Source of the DNA: Hellea sp042093735
GTDB lineage: Bacteria; Pseudomonadota; Alphaproteobacteria; Caulobacterales; Maricaulaceae
Direction of reading: 5' to 3'
DNA length: 64,000 bases
Assembly (NCBI GenBank): GCA_042093735.1
Contig: JBELEM010000004.1
Location: 1 to 64,000 of the forward strand
Under the pieces are notes generated by a model. It searched no databases and was not told the DNA's origin. It saw only the letters and a program-made list of their open reading frames with translations. Both the position numbers and the translations under genes were made by a program. Shown here in pieces: positions 36,011 through 45,572 of the stretch (its first letter is position 1; each line of letters starts with the position of its first letter).

Positions 36011-37945
36011 ATGAGATTAGGTACCTGTTATTATCCTGAGCATTGGCCAGAAAGCATGTGGGACAATGATGCCCGCATCATGACAAAACTTGGTATAACC
36101 CAAGTTCGGATAGGTGAGTTTTCTTGGTCAAGAATTGAACCTTCGCGTAATGAATTTCAGTGGGAATGGCTTGATAAAGCGATAGAGACTCTTTCAAACC
36201 ATAATTTAAAAATAATAATGTGCACGCCAACAGCTACCCCTCCAAAATGGTTGATTGATGAAATACCTGAAATACTGGCATTGAATGAAGCCAATCAAAC
36301 AAGAAAATTTGGGTCTAGACGCCATTATTGTTTTTCATCAAAAAATTATCGCAAAGAGAGTCGCCGTATTACTAGTATTCTTTTAAATAGGTACGGGAAA
36401 AACCCTAATATTTTATCATGGCAAACAGACAATGAGTATGGTTGTCATAATACAGTTATAAGTTTTTCGCCCATGGCAGAAAAAGCATTCCAAAAATGGC
36501 TTCGAGTTAAATACATTAATATTGAAAACTTGAATAAATCATGGGGCAATGTGTTTTGGTCTCAAGAGTACAATACATTCGAACAAATTCTACTACCCAA
36601 TAATGCCGTGACTGAAGCCAACCCAGCACACAGTTTAGATTTTAGGCGTTTTAGTTCGGATCAAGTAATCAGTTTTAATAATGAACAAGTTAACATAATT
36701 CGGGCCCACTCTGATGCACTTATAACTCACAATTGTATGGGCCATTTCACGTCTTTTGATCACTTTGCGCTTGGAGAGAGCCTCGATATAATGACATGGG
36801 ATAGCTATCCTTTAGGTTTTTTAGATCAAGGCTGGTCAACCGAAAAAGAAAAACTACAATGGATGCGTTCTGGGCATCCAGACTTTGCAGCTTTTCATCA
36901 TGATTTATATAGAAATTGTTCAAAAGGGCAATGGGGAGTTATGGAACAACAGCCAGGAGCAGTAAATTGGGCCCCAAATAATGCAGCCCCAGCAAATGGA
37001 ATGGTTAAGTTATGGACGCTTGAAGCAGCTGCACATGGCGCAGAATACTGCTCATATTTTCGTTGGCGTCAAGTTCCCTTTGGCCAAGAACAAAACCATG
37101 CAGGGCTTTTTGATTCACGAAATGAAATTTCTCAGGGAGCACTCGAGGTTGCAGAGGTTAGCGCCATATTAGGGAAATTAAAATCGCTAGAGACTGCCAA
37201 TAGTGAAGTTGCCTTAATGTTTGATTACCCTACTAAATGGATGCTTGACATACAACCACAAGGCAAAGAGTGGAATTATGAAAAATTATGTTTTGAATTC
37301 TATACAACGCTAAGACGTCTTGGACTATCCATTGATATTATAAGTCCAGATCATGATATTTCAAAATACAAACTCGTTGTAGCGCCAAGCTTACCGGTAA
37401 TTCCAGCAAATCTACTTCGGAGTGCTAAAATTGCAAACACTAAATTACTCTTTGGTCCCAGGTCAGGCTCAAAAACTTCAGAATATCAAATACCTAATAA
37501 ATATCCCTTCAATCAAAATTTTCAATTTATTAAGTCTGAATCCCTTCGTGAGGGCGCCTCTATTAAGATTAATATGAATGATAAAATATATTATTCAAAA
37601 AACTGGAGAGACATAATTGAATACAAAGGCATAAACAACATAAAGTTCTCTGATGGACACCCCGCATATATACATCATATCGATTACGACTATATAGCAA
37701 CATGGCCTACGTATGAACTCTTAAAAGATTTACTCTTAAATTTAACAGAAAAAATTGGAATTAAAACCACCTGTCTTGATGAAAATATACGAATAAGGCA
37801 TACAAATGATTTAACATTTGCATTTAATTACGGTGATGAAGTACTGGATATCAGTAAAATGACCCCTGAGAACAGATTTATCTATGGAGGATCCAAAATA
37901 GACCCACATGGAATATCAATCTGGAAAACCCAAAAAAATAAATAA
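36011..37945 (+). CDS. GH42 family beta-galactosidase
   Basis: Retaining glycoside hydrolase of family 42, cleaving terminal beta-galactosides. The 644-residue protein has a TIM barrel (about 1-385), a trimerisation domain (about 390-570) and a small C-terminal beta domain. Seen: TCYYPEHWPE, RIGEFSWSRIEP, PTATPPKW, the acid/base Glu142 in WQTDNEYGCH and the nucleophile Glu312 in GVMEQQPGAVNW. No signal peptide is present, so it acts in the cytoplasm on imported oligosaccharides. No sugar transporter is adjacent; it is followed 47 bp later by rfbC on the same strand. Confidence 0.93.
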   Translation: MRLGTCYYPEHWPESMWDNDARIMTKLGITQVRIGEFSWSRIEPSRNEFQWEWLDKAIETLSNHNLKIIMCTPTATPPKWLIDEIPEILALNEANQTRKFGSRRHYCFSSKNYRKESRRITSILLNRYGKNPNILSWQTDNEYGCHNTVISFSPMAEKAFQKWLRVKYINIENLNKSWGNVFWSQEYNTFEQILLPNNAVTEANPAHSLDFRRFSSDQVISFNNEQVNIIRAHSDALITHNCMGHFTSFDHFALGESLDIMTWDSYPLGFLDQGWSTEKEKLQWMRSGHPDFAAFHHDLYRNCSKGQWGVMEQQPGAVNWAPNNAAPANGMVKLWTLEAAAHGAEYCSYFRWRQVPFGQEQNHAGLFDSRNEISQGALEVAEVSAILGKLKSLETANSEVALMFDYPTKWMLDIQPQGKEWNYEKLCFEFYTTLRRLGLSIDIISPDHDISKYKLVVAPSLPVIPANLLRSAKIANTKLLFGPRSGSKTSEYQIPNKYPFNQNFQFIKSESLREGASIKINMNDKIYYSKNWRDIIEYKGINNIKFSDGHPAYIHHIDYDYIATWPTYELLKDLLLNLTEKIGIKTTCLDENIRIRHTNDLTFAFNYGDEVLDISKMTPENRFIYGGSKIDPHGISIWKTQKNK

Positions 37946-37992
37946 TTTAACAGAACCTTGCATAAAAGCAAAAGTGTATACAAGATTAAAAA

Positions 37993-38544
37993 ATGAAAAT
38001 TAAAAAATTTAATATTCTTGGGCCTTTACTATTCCAGCCAACAAAACATGTTGATAAACGTGGATTTTTTGCTGAAACATTCAAACAAAATACTTTTGAA
38101 GAGATAACAGGCTCTAAGCTTTTATTTGTTCAAGATAATATTTCCATATCATTAAATAAAGGAACATTGAGAGGCTTACATTTCCAAATGCCAGAGCATG
38201 CCCAAGGAAAACTTGTAAGCTGCCAGAAGGGTTCTATATTGGACGTTATAGTCGATATTAGGAAAAGTTCTGATACGTACGGTAAATATATCTCCATAGA
38301 GTTAAATGAAAACTGTTATGATCAATTATGGGTGCCACCTGGTTTTCTTCATGGCTACATAACTACACAAGACAATTGTGAAGTAGCTTACAAAGTCACA
38401 AATTATTACTGCCCTAAATCAGAAACCACGATAATCTGGAACGATAAATTATTAAATATTAATTGGGGTATAGATAAACCAATAGTCTCAGAAAAAGATA
38501 AAAATGGTAAAAAATTCAATTCTTTTGAGAGCCCTTTTCTATGA
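37993..38544 (+). CDS. rfbC: dTDP-4-dehydrorhamnose 3,5-epimerase
   Basis: Epimerises C3 and C5 of dTDP-4-dehydro-6-deoxyglucose in dTDP-L-rhamnose synthesis. The 183-residue cupin has DKRGFFAETFKQ, the active-site His in GTLRGLHFQMPEHAQGKLV, the VDIRKSSDTYGKY segment and LWVPPGFLHGYITT with the catalytic Tyr region. Length is typical. It overlaps rfbB by four bases (ATGA), so rfbC, rfbB and rfbD are coupled. Confidence 0.95.
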   Translation: MKIKKFNILGPLLFQPTKHVDKRGFFAETFKQNTFEEITGSKLLFVQDNISISLNKGTLRGLHFQMPEHAQGKLVSCQKGSILDVIVDIRKSSDTYGKYISIELNENCYDQLWVPPGFLHGYITTQDNCEVAYKVTNYYCPKSETTIIWNDKLLNINWGIDKPIVSEKDKNGKKFNSFESPFL

Positions 38545-39557
38545 CACTACTAATAACAGGCGGATGCGGATTTATCGGCTCCGAAGTCGTAAGACAAGCA
38601 GTTAATCAAGGAAGAAGCGTTCTGAATATTGATTCATTAACGTACGCTGCAAATCAAAATAATTTAAATTCAATAAATCACTTAGACAACTATGAATTTA
38701 AACACATAGACATATGTGACCGACTTAACCTTGAAAAAGTTTTCTCCCAGCATCAACCCTCTGCAGTGATTCATTGTGCGGCAGAGTCACATGTAGACAG
38801 ATCAATCAATGGTCCCGGAAAATTTATTAATACTAATGTGATAGGCACTTTTAATTTGTTAGAGATCGCAAAGAAATATAGATGTAAATTTTTACATATA
38901 TCGACTGATGAGGTTTACGGAGATTTAAAAGAAAAAGATCCAGCATTTACAGAAGAAAGCTTAATCGCACCAAGCTCTCCGTACTCAGCCAGCAAGGCCG
39001 CAAGCGACCATCTTGTCCGGGCATGGGGGAAAACATATAATTTACCATTTTTGATAACCAACTGTTCTAACAATTATGGCCCTTACCAGTTCCCAGAAAA
39101 ATTAATTCCAGTAGTTATATTAGCCTGCATGCAGGAACGTAAAATCCCAATTTATGGTAAAGGTGATAATATTCGCGATTGGCTTTTTGTTAGTGATCAC
39201 GTCAAAGCCATATTGGAAGTATTAGATAAAGGAGTAGTCGGAGATACTTACAACATAGGTGGCGGTAACGAGCTTAAAAATATTGAAATTGTAAATATGA
39301 TTTGTGAAATAATGGATGAAAATTATCCTAGATCTAATGGTAATTATTCAGATTTAATTAGCTTTGTAGCCGATAGGAAAGGTCATGACAGACGTTATGC
39401 AATAAATGCTTCGAAAATAAGAAATAAACTCGGGTGGAAACCTACTGTATCGATAAAACAAGGTCTCAAAATAACTGTAGACTGGTATGTTAAAAACAAA
39501 GAATGGTGGATACCAATTCAAATAGGTAATGACAGTTCTAAAAAGAAAATAAATTAA
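38541..39557 (+). CDS. rfbB: dTDP-glucose 4,6-dehydratase
   Basis: NAD-dependent extended SDR that converts dTDP-glucose to dTDP-4-dehydro-6-deoxyglucose. The 338 residues carry the cofactor motif TGGCGFIGSEVV (about 6-17), HCAAESHVDRSI, the STDEVYGDL segment with catalytic Asp/Glu, the YxxxK pair in SPYSASKAASDHL, TNCSNNYGPYQFPEKLIP and GDNIRDWLFVSDHV. Length fits the family. Stop and next start share one base (TAATG). Confidence 0.96.
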   Translation: MTLLITGGCGFIGSEVVRQAVNQGRSVLNIDSLTYAANQNNLNSINHLDNYEFKHIDICDRLNLEKVFSQHQPSAVIHCAAESHVDRSINGPGKFINTNVIGTFNLLEIAKKYRCKFLHISTDEVYGDLKEKDPAFTEESLIAPSSPYSASKAASDHLVRAWGKTYNLPFLITNCSNNYGPYQFPEKLIPVVILACMQERKIPIYGKGDNIRDWLFVSDHVKAILEVLDKGVVGDTYNIGGGNELKNIEIVNMICEIMDENYPRSNGNYSDLISFVADRKGHDRRYAINASKIRNKLGWKPTVSIKQGLKITVDWYVKNKEWWIPIQIGNDSSKKKIN

Positions 39558-40411
39558 TGACTGTTCTAATATTTGGTAGAAATGGACAATTAGCAAAAGC
39601 CCTTCAAAGATCTCTTGTTGCACAAAAGCTTAATTTCCAGTGCTATGGTAAAGAGCAATTAGATTTACTAAATCACAAAGGACATTTAAGTCGCGTAATT
39701 AACAAAACTAAACCAAGTATTGTAATAAATGCCTCTGCATATACCAATGTCATTGGGGCAGAAAAAAACAAAAACTCAGCTTTTTTATTGAATGCAGAAG
39801 CTCCAAAATTTATGGCTAAAGTTTGCAAAATAAAAGATATTCCATTCATTCATTTCTCCACAGATTATGTATTCGATGGATTAAAACGAACTGCCTACAT
39901 ACCTGATGATAAATGTAATCCTTTGAATAAATATGGTTTAAGTAAAAGAGAGGGAGAAAAAGCAATAATGGCTGTTGGTGGTAAATGCCTTATACTTAGG
40001 ACGAGCTGGGTGTACGATGGTACTAGTAAAAATTTCCTTACTAATATTTTAAAACAATCAAAAATCAAAGAAAGCCTAAATATTGTTTCAACACAGGTAG
40101 GACGACCCACCTATGCAGGGCATTTAGCAGAAGCCTGCTTATCGACATTCAAAAAACTTCCAAACTCTCCAAAAATATACCATATTACAAATGGCGGAAA
40201 GGAGACTAATTGGGCTGATTTTGCTCAGAAAATACTCATAAATACTGGAGCCAGAAATCATATTAATCGAGTAAATGATCAGTTTTTTGACACTATTAAA
40301 CGTCCTAAAAATTCAATGCTAAATATAAAGGACTTCGAAAAAGACTTCCAGCATATTATGGAACCTTGGCAAGCTGGTGTCGATTTAGCCTTTCTTGAAA
40401 TGAATAAATAA
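39557..40411 (+). CDS. rfbD: dTDP-4-dehydrorhamnose reductase
   Basis: Reduces dTDP-4-dehydrorhamnose to dTDP-L-rhamnose. The 284-residue SDR has FGRNGQLAKAL at the cofactor site, ASAYTNVIGAE in place of the more usual AYTAVDxAE, the HFSTDYVFDG segment, YxxxK in NKYGLSKREGE, and TSWVYDG. These support RmlD function, with the altered VIGAE stretch worth noting. The first enzyme of the pathway, glucose-1-phosphate thymidylyltransferase (rfbA), is not in the window and must be encoded elsewhere if the pathway is complete. Confidence 0.93.
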   Translation: MTVLIFGRNGQLAKALQRSLVAQKLNFQCYGKEQLDLLNHKGHLSRVINKTKPSIVINASAYTNVIGAEKNKNSAFLLNAEAPKFMAKVCKIKDIPFIHFSTDYVFDGLKRTAYIPDDKCNPLNKYGLSKREGEKAIMAVGGKCLILRTSWVYDGTSKNFLTNILKQSKIKESLNIVSTQVGRPTYAGHLAEACLSTFKKLPNSPKIYHITNGGKETNWADFAQKILINTGARNHINRVNDQFFDTIKRPKNSMLNIKDFEKDFQHIMEPWQAGVDLAFLEMNK

Positions 40412-40425
40412 GCTATCTTTCGTAT

Positions 40426-41367
40426 ATGAAAGAATATCCCGCTATAAAAGTAAATAATCTCCAAAAAACTTATTCTAAAAGTAAAAAGTCACCTCCAAAA
40501 ATTGCATTAAAAGGGATAAATCTATCTATTCCTAAAGGATCAATTTTTGGATTACTCGGGCCTAATGGGGCAGGTAAATCGACTTTAATAAATATCCTGG
40601 CAGGTTTAGTTAATAAAACAGACGGAATTGCTGAAATTTGTGGTTATAATATTGAAAGTCAGACTCGCCAGGCTCGGGCTTCAATAGGTATAGTACCTCA
40701 AGAGATAGCCATGGATGTTTACTTTACGCCATTGCAAGCCCTAGAGCTTCAGGCAGGTTATTATGGCGTCCCTAAGAAAGAAAGGCGTAGTGAAGAAATC
40801 TTATCGGCGCTGGGGCTACTAGATAAAAAAAATGCTTATGTTCGACAATTATCAGGCGGTATGAAACGTAGGCTATTAATTGCAAAAGCACTTGTGCATA
40901 ATCCGCCCGTTTTAATATTAGATGAGCCAACTGCGGGAGTAGATATAGAGTTGCGACGACAATTATGGGCTTATGTTAAAGAATTACATAAAAGTGGAAC
41001 AACAATTATTCTTACAACTCATTATTTAGAAGAAGCAGAAGCCCTTTGTGATAGAATAGCAATTATGCATCACGGTGAAATTGTAGCGAATGAAAGTAAG
41101 TCTAGTCTAATGTCTCGTCTTGATAAGCGAACTTTACTAATAAACCCTTCCAGTCCAATAATACAAATACCATTAAAACTTAAAGAATTCGATATTTCAA
41201 TCAAGAAAGATGGGGCTATAGCAATAAACTATGAAAGCAGAATAAATTCAATTTCTTCAATTCTAGAAAAGGTTAAAGAAGCCGGTATTTTAATTACTGA
41301 TTTAAAAACAGAACAACCTGATTTAGAAGATGTATTTCTTTCATTAACTTATTCTTCTAATAACTAG
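40426..41367 (+). CDS. ABC-2 type transporter ATP-binding protein (YadG-like), no adjacent permease
   Basis: A 313-residue ATPase of the drug/polysaccharide exporter group. Seen: Walker A GPNGAGKST (about 44-52), Q-loop region IVPQEIA, signature LSGGMKRR, Walker B LILDEPTAGVD, and switch His in LTTHYLEEAE; a C-terminal extension of about 90 residues follows. It starts 15 bases after rfbD and so joins the GH42-rfbCBD unit. The next gene is convergent and is a phosphate permease, so the membrane partner is not encoded here. Export of a rhamnose-containing glycan is conceivable from context but not shown. Confidence 0.9.
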   Translation: MKEYPAIKVNNLQKTYSKSKKSPPKIALKGINLSIPKGSIFGLLGPNGAGKSTLINILAGLVNKTDGIAEICGYNIESQTRQARASIGIVPQEIAMDVYFTPLQALELQAGYYGVPKKERRSEEILSALGLLDKKNAYVRQLSGGMKRRLLIAKALVHNPPVLILDEPTAGVDIELRRQLWAYVKELHKSGTTIILTTHYLEEAEALCDRIAIMHHGEIVANESKSSLMSRLDKRTLLINPSSPIIQIPLKLKEFDISIKKDGAIAINYESRINSISSILEKVKEAGILITDLKTEQPDLEDVFLSLTYSSNN

Positions 41368-41372
41368 AACTA

Positions 41373-42953
41373 CTAAATACCCACCATAAAGCCTCGAAGC
41401 ATATAAAATAAAGCCGCTGCGAAAACACCTGAAACAGGTACGGTGACAACCCAAGCAACAATAATTTTTATTAACAGTGATCTCTGTACAAGCTGCTCTG
41501 TATATGCCCTTTTTAATTTTTTTCTTCGTCCGCGCTTTCCATTAGCGGTTTTAAGTTCATTTAAGATTCTTTGTTTTTCACTTACAGAAGCTTTATCAAA
41601 TTCTTCTACGAAAGCATCGGCCATTTCAGGGTTTTTACCTTTTTTCTCAATCATATACTCGCGAACAAGTTCTAATCTTTGTTTATAACGGTACTTTAAT
41701 GCTTCTCTCAAAAACCCTACACCAAATATTGCACCCACAGCTATATGTGTTGAACTCACTGGTAATCCGAAATGTGTGGCAATAATAACAGTGATAGCAG
41801 CAGCTAAAGATACACAAAAAGCTCTCATCATATCTAATTCAGTTATCTCTGAGCCAACAGTTCTCACTAACTTAGGGCCATACAATGCTAATCCAACAGC
41901 AATACCTAATGCTCCTACACCCATAACCCAAAGTGGGATTGCAGCTTTTGTAGCTATTTCTGCGGAACGAACTGCCTCATTAATTGCTGCCAATGGACCA
42001 ATTGCATTGGCTACATCATTGGCACCATGAGCAAAACTAAGAAAACACGCTCCTACAATTAGTGGAATGACAAATAATTTATCAATGCTTTTACTGTTAT
42101 TTTCTAACCTCAATGAAGCCTTAGCAATTAATGGCCGTGTAATTATGACAGTTATAACTGCAACTAAAAAGCCTAAAGATAGAGCTATTGGCATATCTAC
42201 TTTAATAAGTTTTTTTATTCCTTTTAGGATTATATAGGTAGTAAATGACCAAGCCATAATTCCTAAAAGGAATGGAATTCGCGTTTTACCTGCTGAAATC
42301 ATATCGTCTTTATATATTATAGTCTTTTTTATAATGTACAGAAAGCTAGCTGCAATTAGCCCCCCTAAAGCAGGGGATATAATCCAACTAGCCACAATTT
42401 GCTGAACCTTTACCCAATCCGCAATTGCCCATCCTCCTGCCGCTATTCCTGCACCTAAAACACCTCCTACTATTGAATGTGTTGTTGATACTGGAGCACC
42501 AGAGGCTGTTGCAATGTTCAACCAAACAGCAGCTGCTAGTAATGCAGCCAACATAGCCCATACAAAAGTTTGGGCATCTGGGATCAAGGAGGGATCGATT
42601 ATACCTTTCTTGATTGTTTTTACCACATCTCCGCCAGCAATTAGAGCACCTGAGCTTTCAAATATGAACGCGAGAAATATAGCAGTTGATAATGTTAGCG
42701 CACCTGAACCAACTGCAGGCCCTATATTGTTAGCAACATCATTTGCACCTATATTGAGTGCCATGTAAGCACCTACAACAGCAGAAATAATTAAGAATAC
42801 CCTGCCGGATGAATTAGGAATATTAGCTATACCTGAACCAGTTACAAAAATGTATACCCCAACCAAAAAACCCAGTGCTAATAGAAATTTAATAATTTCA
42901 TTTTTTGAAAGCAACTGTGGAGATAAAGGTGTTTCATTTTTTGGTGTAAGCAT
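41373..42953 (-). CDS. PiT family inorganic phosphate transporter
   Basis: Low-affinity, ion-coupled phosphate uptake across the inner membrane. The 526-residue protein has about ten to twelve transmembrane segments and the duplicated PiT signature, GANDVANNIGPAVGSGAL near residue 64 and GANDVANAIGPLAAINEA near residue 310. A charged cytoplasmic region (about 420-490; basic GKRGRRKKLKRAY) precedes the last helix. No DUF47/PhoU-like partner gene lies next to it. The phoR-phoB pair is 11 kb away. Confidence 0.94.
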   Translation of the reverse strand: MLTPKNETPLSPQLLSKNEIIKFLLALGFLVGVYIFVTGSGIANIPNSSGRVFLIISAVVGAYMALNIGANDVANNIGPAVGSGALTLSTAIFLAFIFESSGALIAGGDVVKTIKKGIIDPSLIPDAQTFVWAMLAALLAAAVWLNIATASGAPVSTTHSIVGGVLGAGIAAGGWAIADWVKVQQIVASWIISPALGGLIAASFLYIIKKTIIYKDDMISAGKTRIPFLLGIMAWSFTTYIILKGIKKLIKVDMPIALSLGFLVAVITVIITRPLIAKASLRLENNSKSIDKLFVIPLIVGACFLSFAHGANDVANAIGPLAAINEAVRSAEIATKAAIPLWVMGVGALGIAVGLALYGPKLVRTVGSEITELDMMRAFCVSLAAAITVIIATHFGLPVSSTHIAVGAIFGVGFLREALKYRYKQRLELVREYMIEKKGKNPEMADAFVEEFDKASVSEKQRILNELKTANGKRGRRKKLKRAYTEQLVQRSLLIKIIVAWVVTVPVSGVFAAALFYMLRGFMVGI

Positions 42954-43103
42954 TTTATTTTCCCCATGAATAGAACACCAGCCATTACATAAACTTCAAA
43001 TATAAAACTAAATCACTGTAGTTGATTTTGTGCCTTGCATCTGTCATCGCATTGAATGATATTTTTACTATCTCTATCATCATAAATCGAACCCGAGTCA
43101 ATA

Positions 43104-44501
43104 ATGTTGAACAAAAAAGACATGCACAATATTCAACCTACAAAAGTATCAAAAGCTTGGTCAAAAGAGATGGTTTTATTGCTAAGAATAGGAATTCCTA
43201 TGGCCTTGGCGCAGTTCATTCAATTTTTTATATTTTTCATAGATACAATAATGATTGGGCGAATAAGTCCCGAAGACTTAGCTGCGGCGGGCCTTGGATT
43301 GGTAATATATTTTGGCTTTTGGATGCTATTTTCGGGTCCAGTTATGGCAGTTACCCCTCTAATATCGCAAACTCTTGGTAAAAATAAGAATAATATTCAA
43401 AAAACTCGATATTATGTTCGCATGGCTATTTGGGTTATTTTTTTACTAATGCCAATTTTTATTTTCATTATTTCATTTACTGAAAATATATTGATTTTTT
43501 TAGGCCAAGATGAAGTCGTATCAGCGAAAGCTGGGAAGTATGTTTTTGTACTTGCTTTTGGACTACCATTTGCATTGGCTACTATGATATTGAGAAACTT
43601 TCTGGCAGCTCTTGAAAAAACTTTTATCCCACTACTTCTAGTTACACTAATTACAGCTTTAAATGCCTTGTTAAATTATATTTTTATATTTGGTAATTTT
43701 GGTATGCCTCCATTAGGGCTTACAGGAGCTGGTATTGCATCATCATTATCATACTGCATAGGGTTTTTAATATTTGTTTACTACATCAGTAAAGACAAAC
43801 GCGCTCATGAATTTAAAGTATTTCAAAATTTTTATTCTATAAAATTTATTCATTTGATTGAAATATTAAGGCTAGGAGGCCCTATAAGCGTAACAACACT
43901 TTTTGAGGGAATGCTCTTTAATGTTGCAATAATTATTATGGGCCTAATTGGCGTTATGGAAGCAGCTGCTTATCAAGTGGCACTCAATATAGCTTCTCTA
44001 GCGTTCATGCTGCCATATGGCATGTCAATGGCAGGAGCAGTACGCATAGGATTAGCTACAGGTGCAGGAAATAACAAAGCTGCTAGGAGGGCTGCAAGCA
44101 CAACAGTTGTAGCCTGCATATGTGCCATAATGACAATAGCAATACCAGTCGCGATATTTCCAGAAATAACTGCTTCTTTGTTTCTTGATCTAGATAAGGA
44201 GATTAACAGTAATGTAATAAATTTAGTTGTTGGCTTCTTACCTATTGCTACAGGTTTTATGTTCTTTGACTCCGTTCAAGTTGCCGCTAATCAGCTTTTA
44301 AGAGGTTTAAAAGATGTCAATTGGCCTATGTTATTAACAGGTATTAGTTATTGGCTTTTCGGTTTCCCTATTGCCTATATTCTGGCTTTAAAAACTAATG
44401 TTGGACCCAATGGTGTTTGGTATGGTCTGATGGCAGGTCTGGCATTAGCTTCAGTACTATTAGGCAGCAGACTTATATCAAAATTAAATGAAAATATTTA
44501 A
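43104..44501 (+). CDS. MATE family multidrug efflux transporter (NorM-like)
   Basis: A 465-residue inner-membrane antiporter exporting cationic compounds in exchange for Na+ or H+. It has twelve hydrophobic segments in two MatE halves: IPMALAQFIQFFIFFIDTIM with GRISPEDLAAAGLG near the N-terminus, and GGPISVTTLFEGMLFNVAII (about 254-273) in the second half. The conserved Asp in the first helices (FIDTIMIGR) is present. Substrates cannot be read from sequence. It is divergent from the PiT gene over 150 bp and its stop overlaps that of the convergent DUF1491 gene. Confidence 0.93.
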   Translation: MLNKKDMHNIQPTKVSKAWSKEMVLLLRIGIPMALAQFIQFFIFFIDTIMIGRISPEDLAAAGLGLVIYFGFWMLFSGPVMAVTPLISQTLGKNKNNIQKTRYYVRMAIWVIFLLMPIFIFIISFTENILIFLGQDEVVSAKAGKYVFVLAFGLPFALATMILRNFLAALEKTFIPLLLVTLITALNALLNYIFIFGNFGMPPLGLTGAGIASSLSYCIGFLIFVYYISKDKRAHEFKVFQNFYSIKFIHLIEILRLGGPISVTTLFEGMLFNVAIIIMGLIGVMEAAAYQVALNIASLAFMLPYGMSMAGAVRIGLATGAGNNKAARRAASTTVVACICAIMTIAIPVAIFPEITASLFLDLDKEINSNVINLVVGFLPIATGFMFFDSVQVAANQLLRGLKDVNWPMLLTGISYWLFGFPIAYILALKTNVGPNGVWYGLMAGLALASVLLGSRLISKLNENI

Positions 44502-44824
44502 CTTACGATAGGTTCCGTTAAAAAATGATTTCTTTTTTTATCAATTATTTCAATAACCCATAAATCTGGGTCTTGGCGAACTCTTTTTTCTAAATCTTTA
44601 TCAATAATACATTCTTTTAGAGGGCCTTTAGGTAGCCAAGCAATCTCGCCTTGGGTGTTTCTTATTTGCTTATAAATAGTCGCATGGCCTTCAAGGTCAC
44701 AGACCTTGATTAAACATACACCTGCATCGACATCACCTTTTTTCAAAATAGCAGAAAAAGAACCCGCTATCTCAACACGTCTGATAAGTGCGGAAACCCA
44801 TATTTTAGTTTTTAATTTTGTCAT
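44498..44824 (-). CDS. DUF1491 family protein
   Basis: A 108-residue cytosolic protein of an alphaproteobacterial family of unknown function. Family features seen: KIWVSALIRRVEIAGSFSAI at the start, KGDVDAGVCLIKV, and a C-terminal RQDPDLWVIEIIDKKR with the aspartate-proline-aspartate-leucine-tryptophan core. No motif indicates a catalytic role. It follows the histidine kinase gene on the same strand after 58 bp. Confidence 0.88.
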   Translation of the reverse strand: MTKLKTKIWVSALIRRVEIAGSFSAILKKGDVDAGVCLIKVCDLEGHATIYKQIRNTQGEIAWLPKGPLKECIIDKDLEKRVRQDPDLWVIEIIDKKRNHFLTEPIVS

Positions 44825-44882
44825 TTATAAAGTCCATTAACTCACTCAAAGCATAATAGTTCTTGGTATTAATAGGAACGTC

Positions 44883-45539
44883 TTAGCTTTTTATATTAAA
44901 TGGCAAAGTAACTATGGCTTTTGTGCCTATATTCTTCTTAGATTTCATCTCTAATTTACCAGATTGTTGCTCAAGTAAATACTTAACGATAAACAAACCT
45001 AAACCGTTACCTCCATTTAAATTATGGTAGGCTCCAATACCTTTACCAGAATCATGTACCGAAACTATTAGACTACTGTCTTCTATATTTCCTGATATTT
45101 TTATACTTCCTCCGCTACTAGAAAATTTAATGGCATTTGATAATAGATTAAATATTATTTGCTTTAGGCTAGTTTTATCAAGAAAAACTGGAAGTAATAC
45201 TTGATCAATATTTGTAGAAATAGTTACATTCTCTTTCTTAGCTAGGGGCTTTACAATTTCTACAATTCCTGAAATCACTTCAGAGGCATCAAATTTTTTA
45301 GGATTATATTTTATTTTGACCGCATCAATATTTATTGGATTTAAAGCTTCATTCACTAATTCTAGCATGAACAATGCACTCTCATGAATAGCTTTAGCAT
45401 ATTCAGTATATTTTTCAGGTAAAGAGCCATGTATCTCAGATCTAATCATGTCAGAAAATCCAACAATGGAGTTTAAAGGTGTGCGAAATTCATGCGAAAC
45501 CTGAGTAACTAAATTAACTAAATTCTTTTCATTTTTCAT
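44883..45539 (-). CDS. Soluble, sensor-less histidine kinase core (HisKA-HATPase)
   Basis: About 218 residues containing only a dimerisation/phosphoacceptor domain, with His16 in TQVSHEFRTPLNSIVGFS, and an ATP-binding domain with N box NLLSNAIKFS, G1 HDSGKGIG and G2 GGNGLGLFIVKY. The ATG at 45539, nine bases after CAGGAA, is preferred over a TTG at 45572 that lies inside the preceding terminator. No sensor, membrane or receiver domain and no adjacent response regulator is present. The H-box region and EYAKAIHESALFMLELVNEAL resemble PleC/DivJ-type kinases. It could be an orphan kinase or the remains of a longer one. Confidence 0.85.
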   Translation of the reverse strand: MKNEKNLVNLVTQVSHEFRTPLNSIVGFSDMIRSEIHGSLPEKYTEYAKAIHESALFMLELVNEALNPINIDAVKIKYNPKKFDASEVISGIVEIVKPLAKKENVTISTNIDQVLLPVFLDKTSLKQIIFNLLSNAIKFSSSGGSIKISGNIEDSSLIVSVHDSGKGIGAYHNLNGGNGLGLFIVKYLLEQQSGKLEMKSKKNIGTKAIVTLPFNIKS

Positions 45540-45572
45540 TATTTGAAATTCCTGGTTATTAGATATCTCCAA

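Noticed and set aside
37993..41367. Rhamnose cluster as a horizontally acquired island
   Set aside because: Base composition looks like its neighbours and there are no mobile-element remnants, tRNA borders or direct repeats.
45540..45572. TTG start at 45572 for the histidine kinase
   Set aside because: It lies in the T-tract of the preceding terminator and has no ribosome-binding site, whereas the ATG at 45539 follows CAGGAA.
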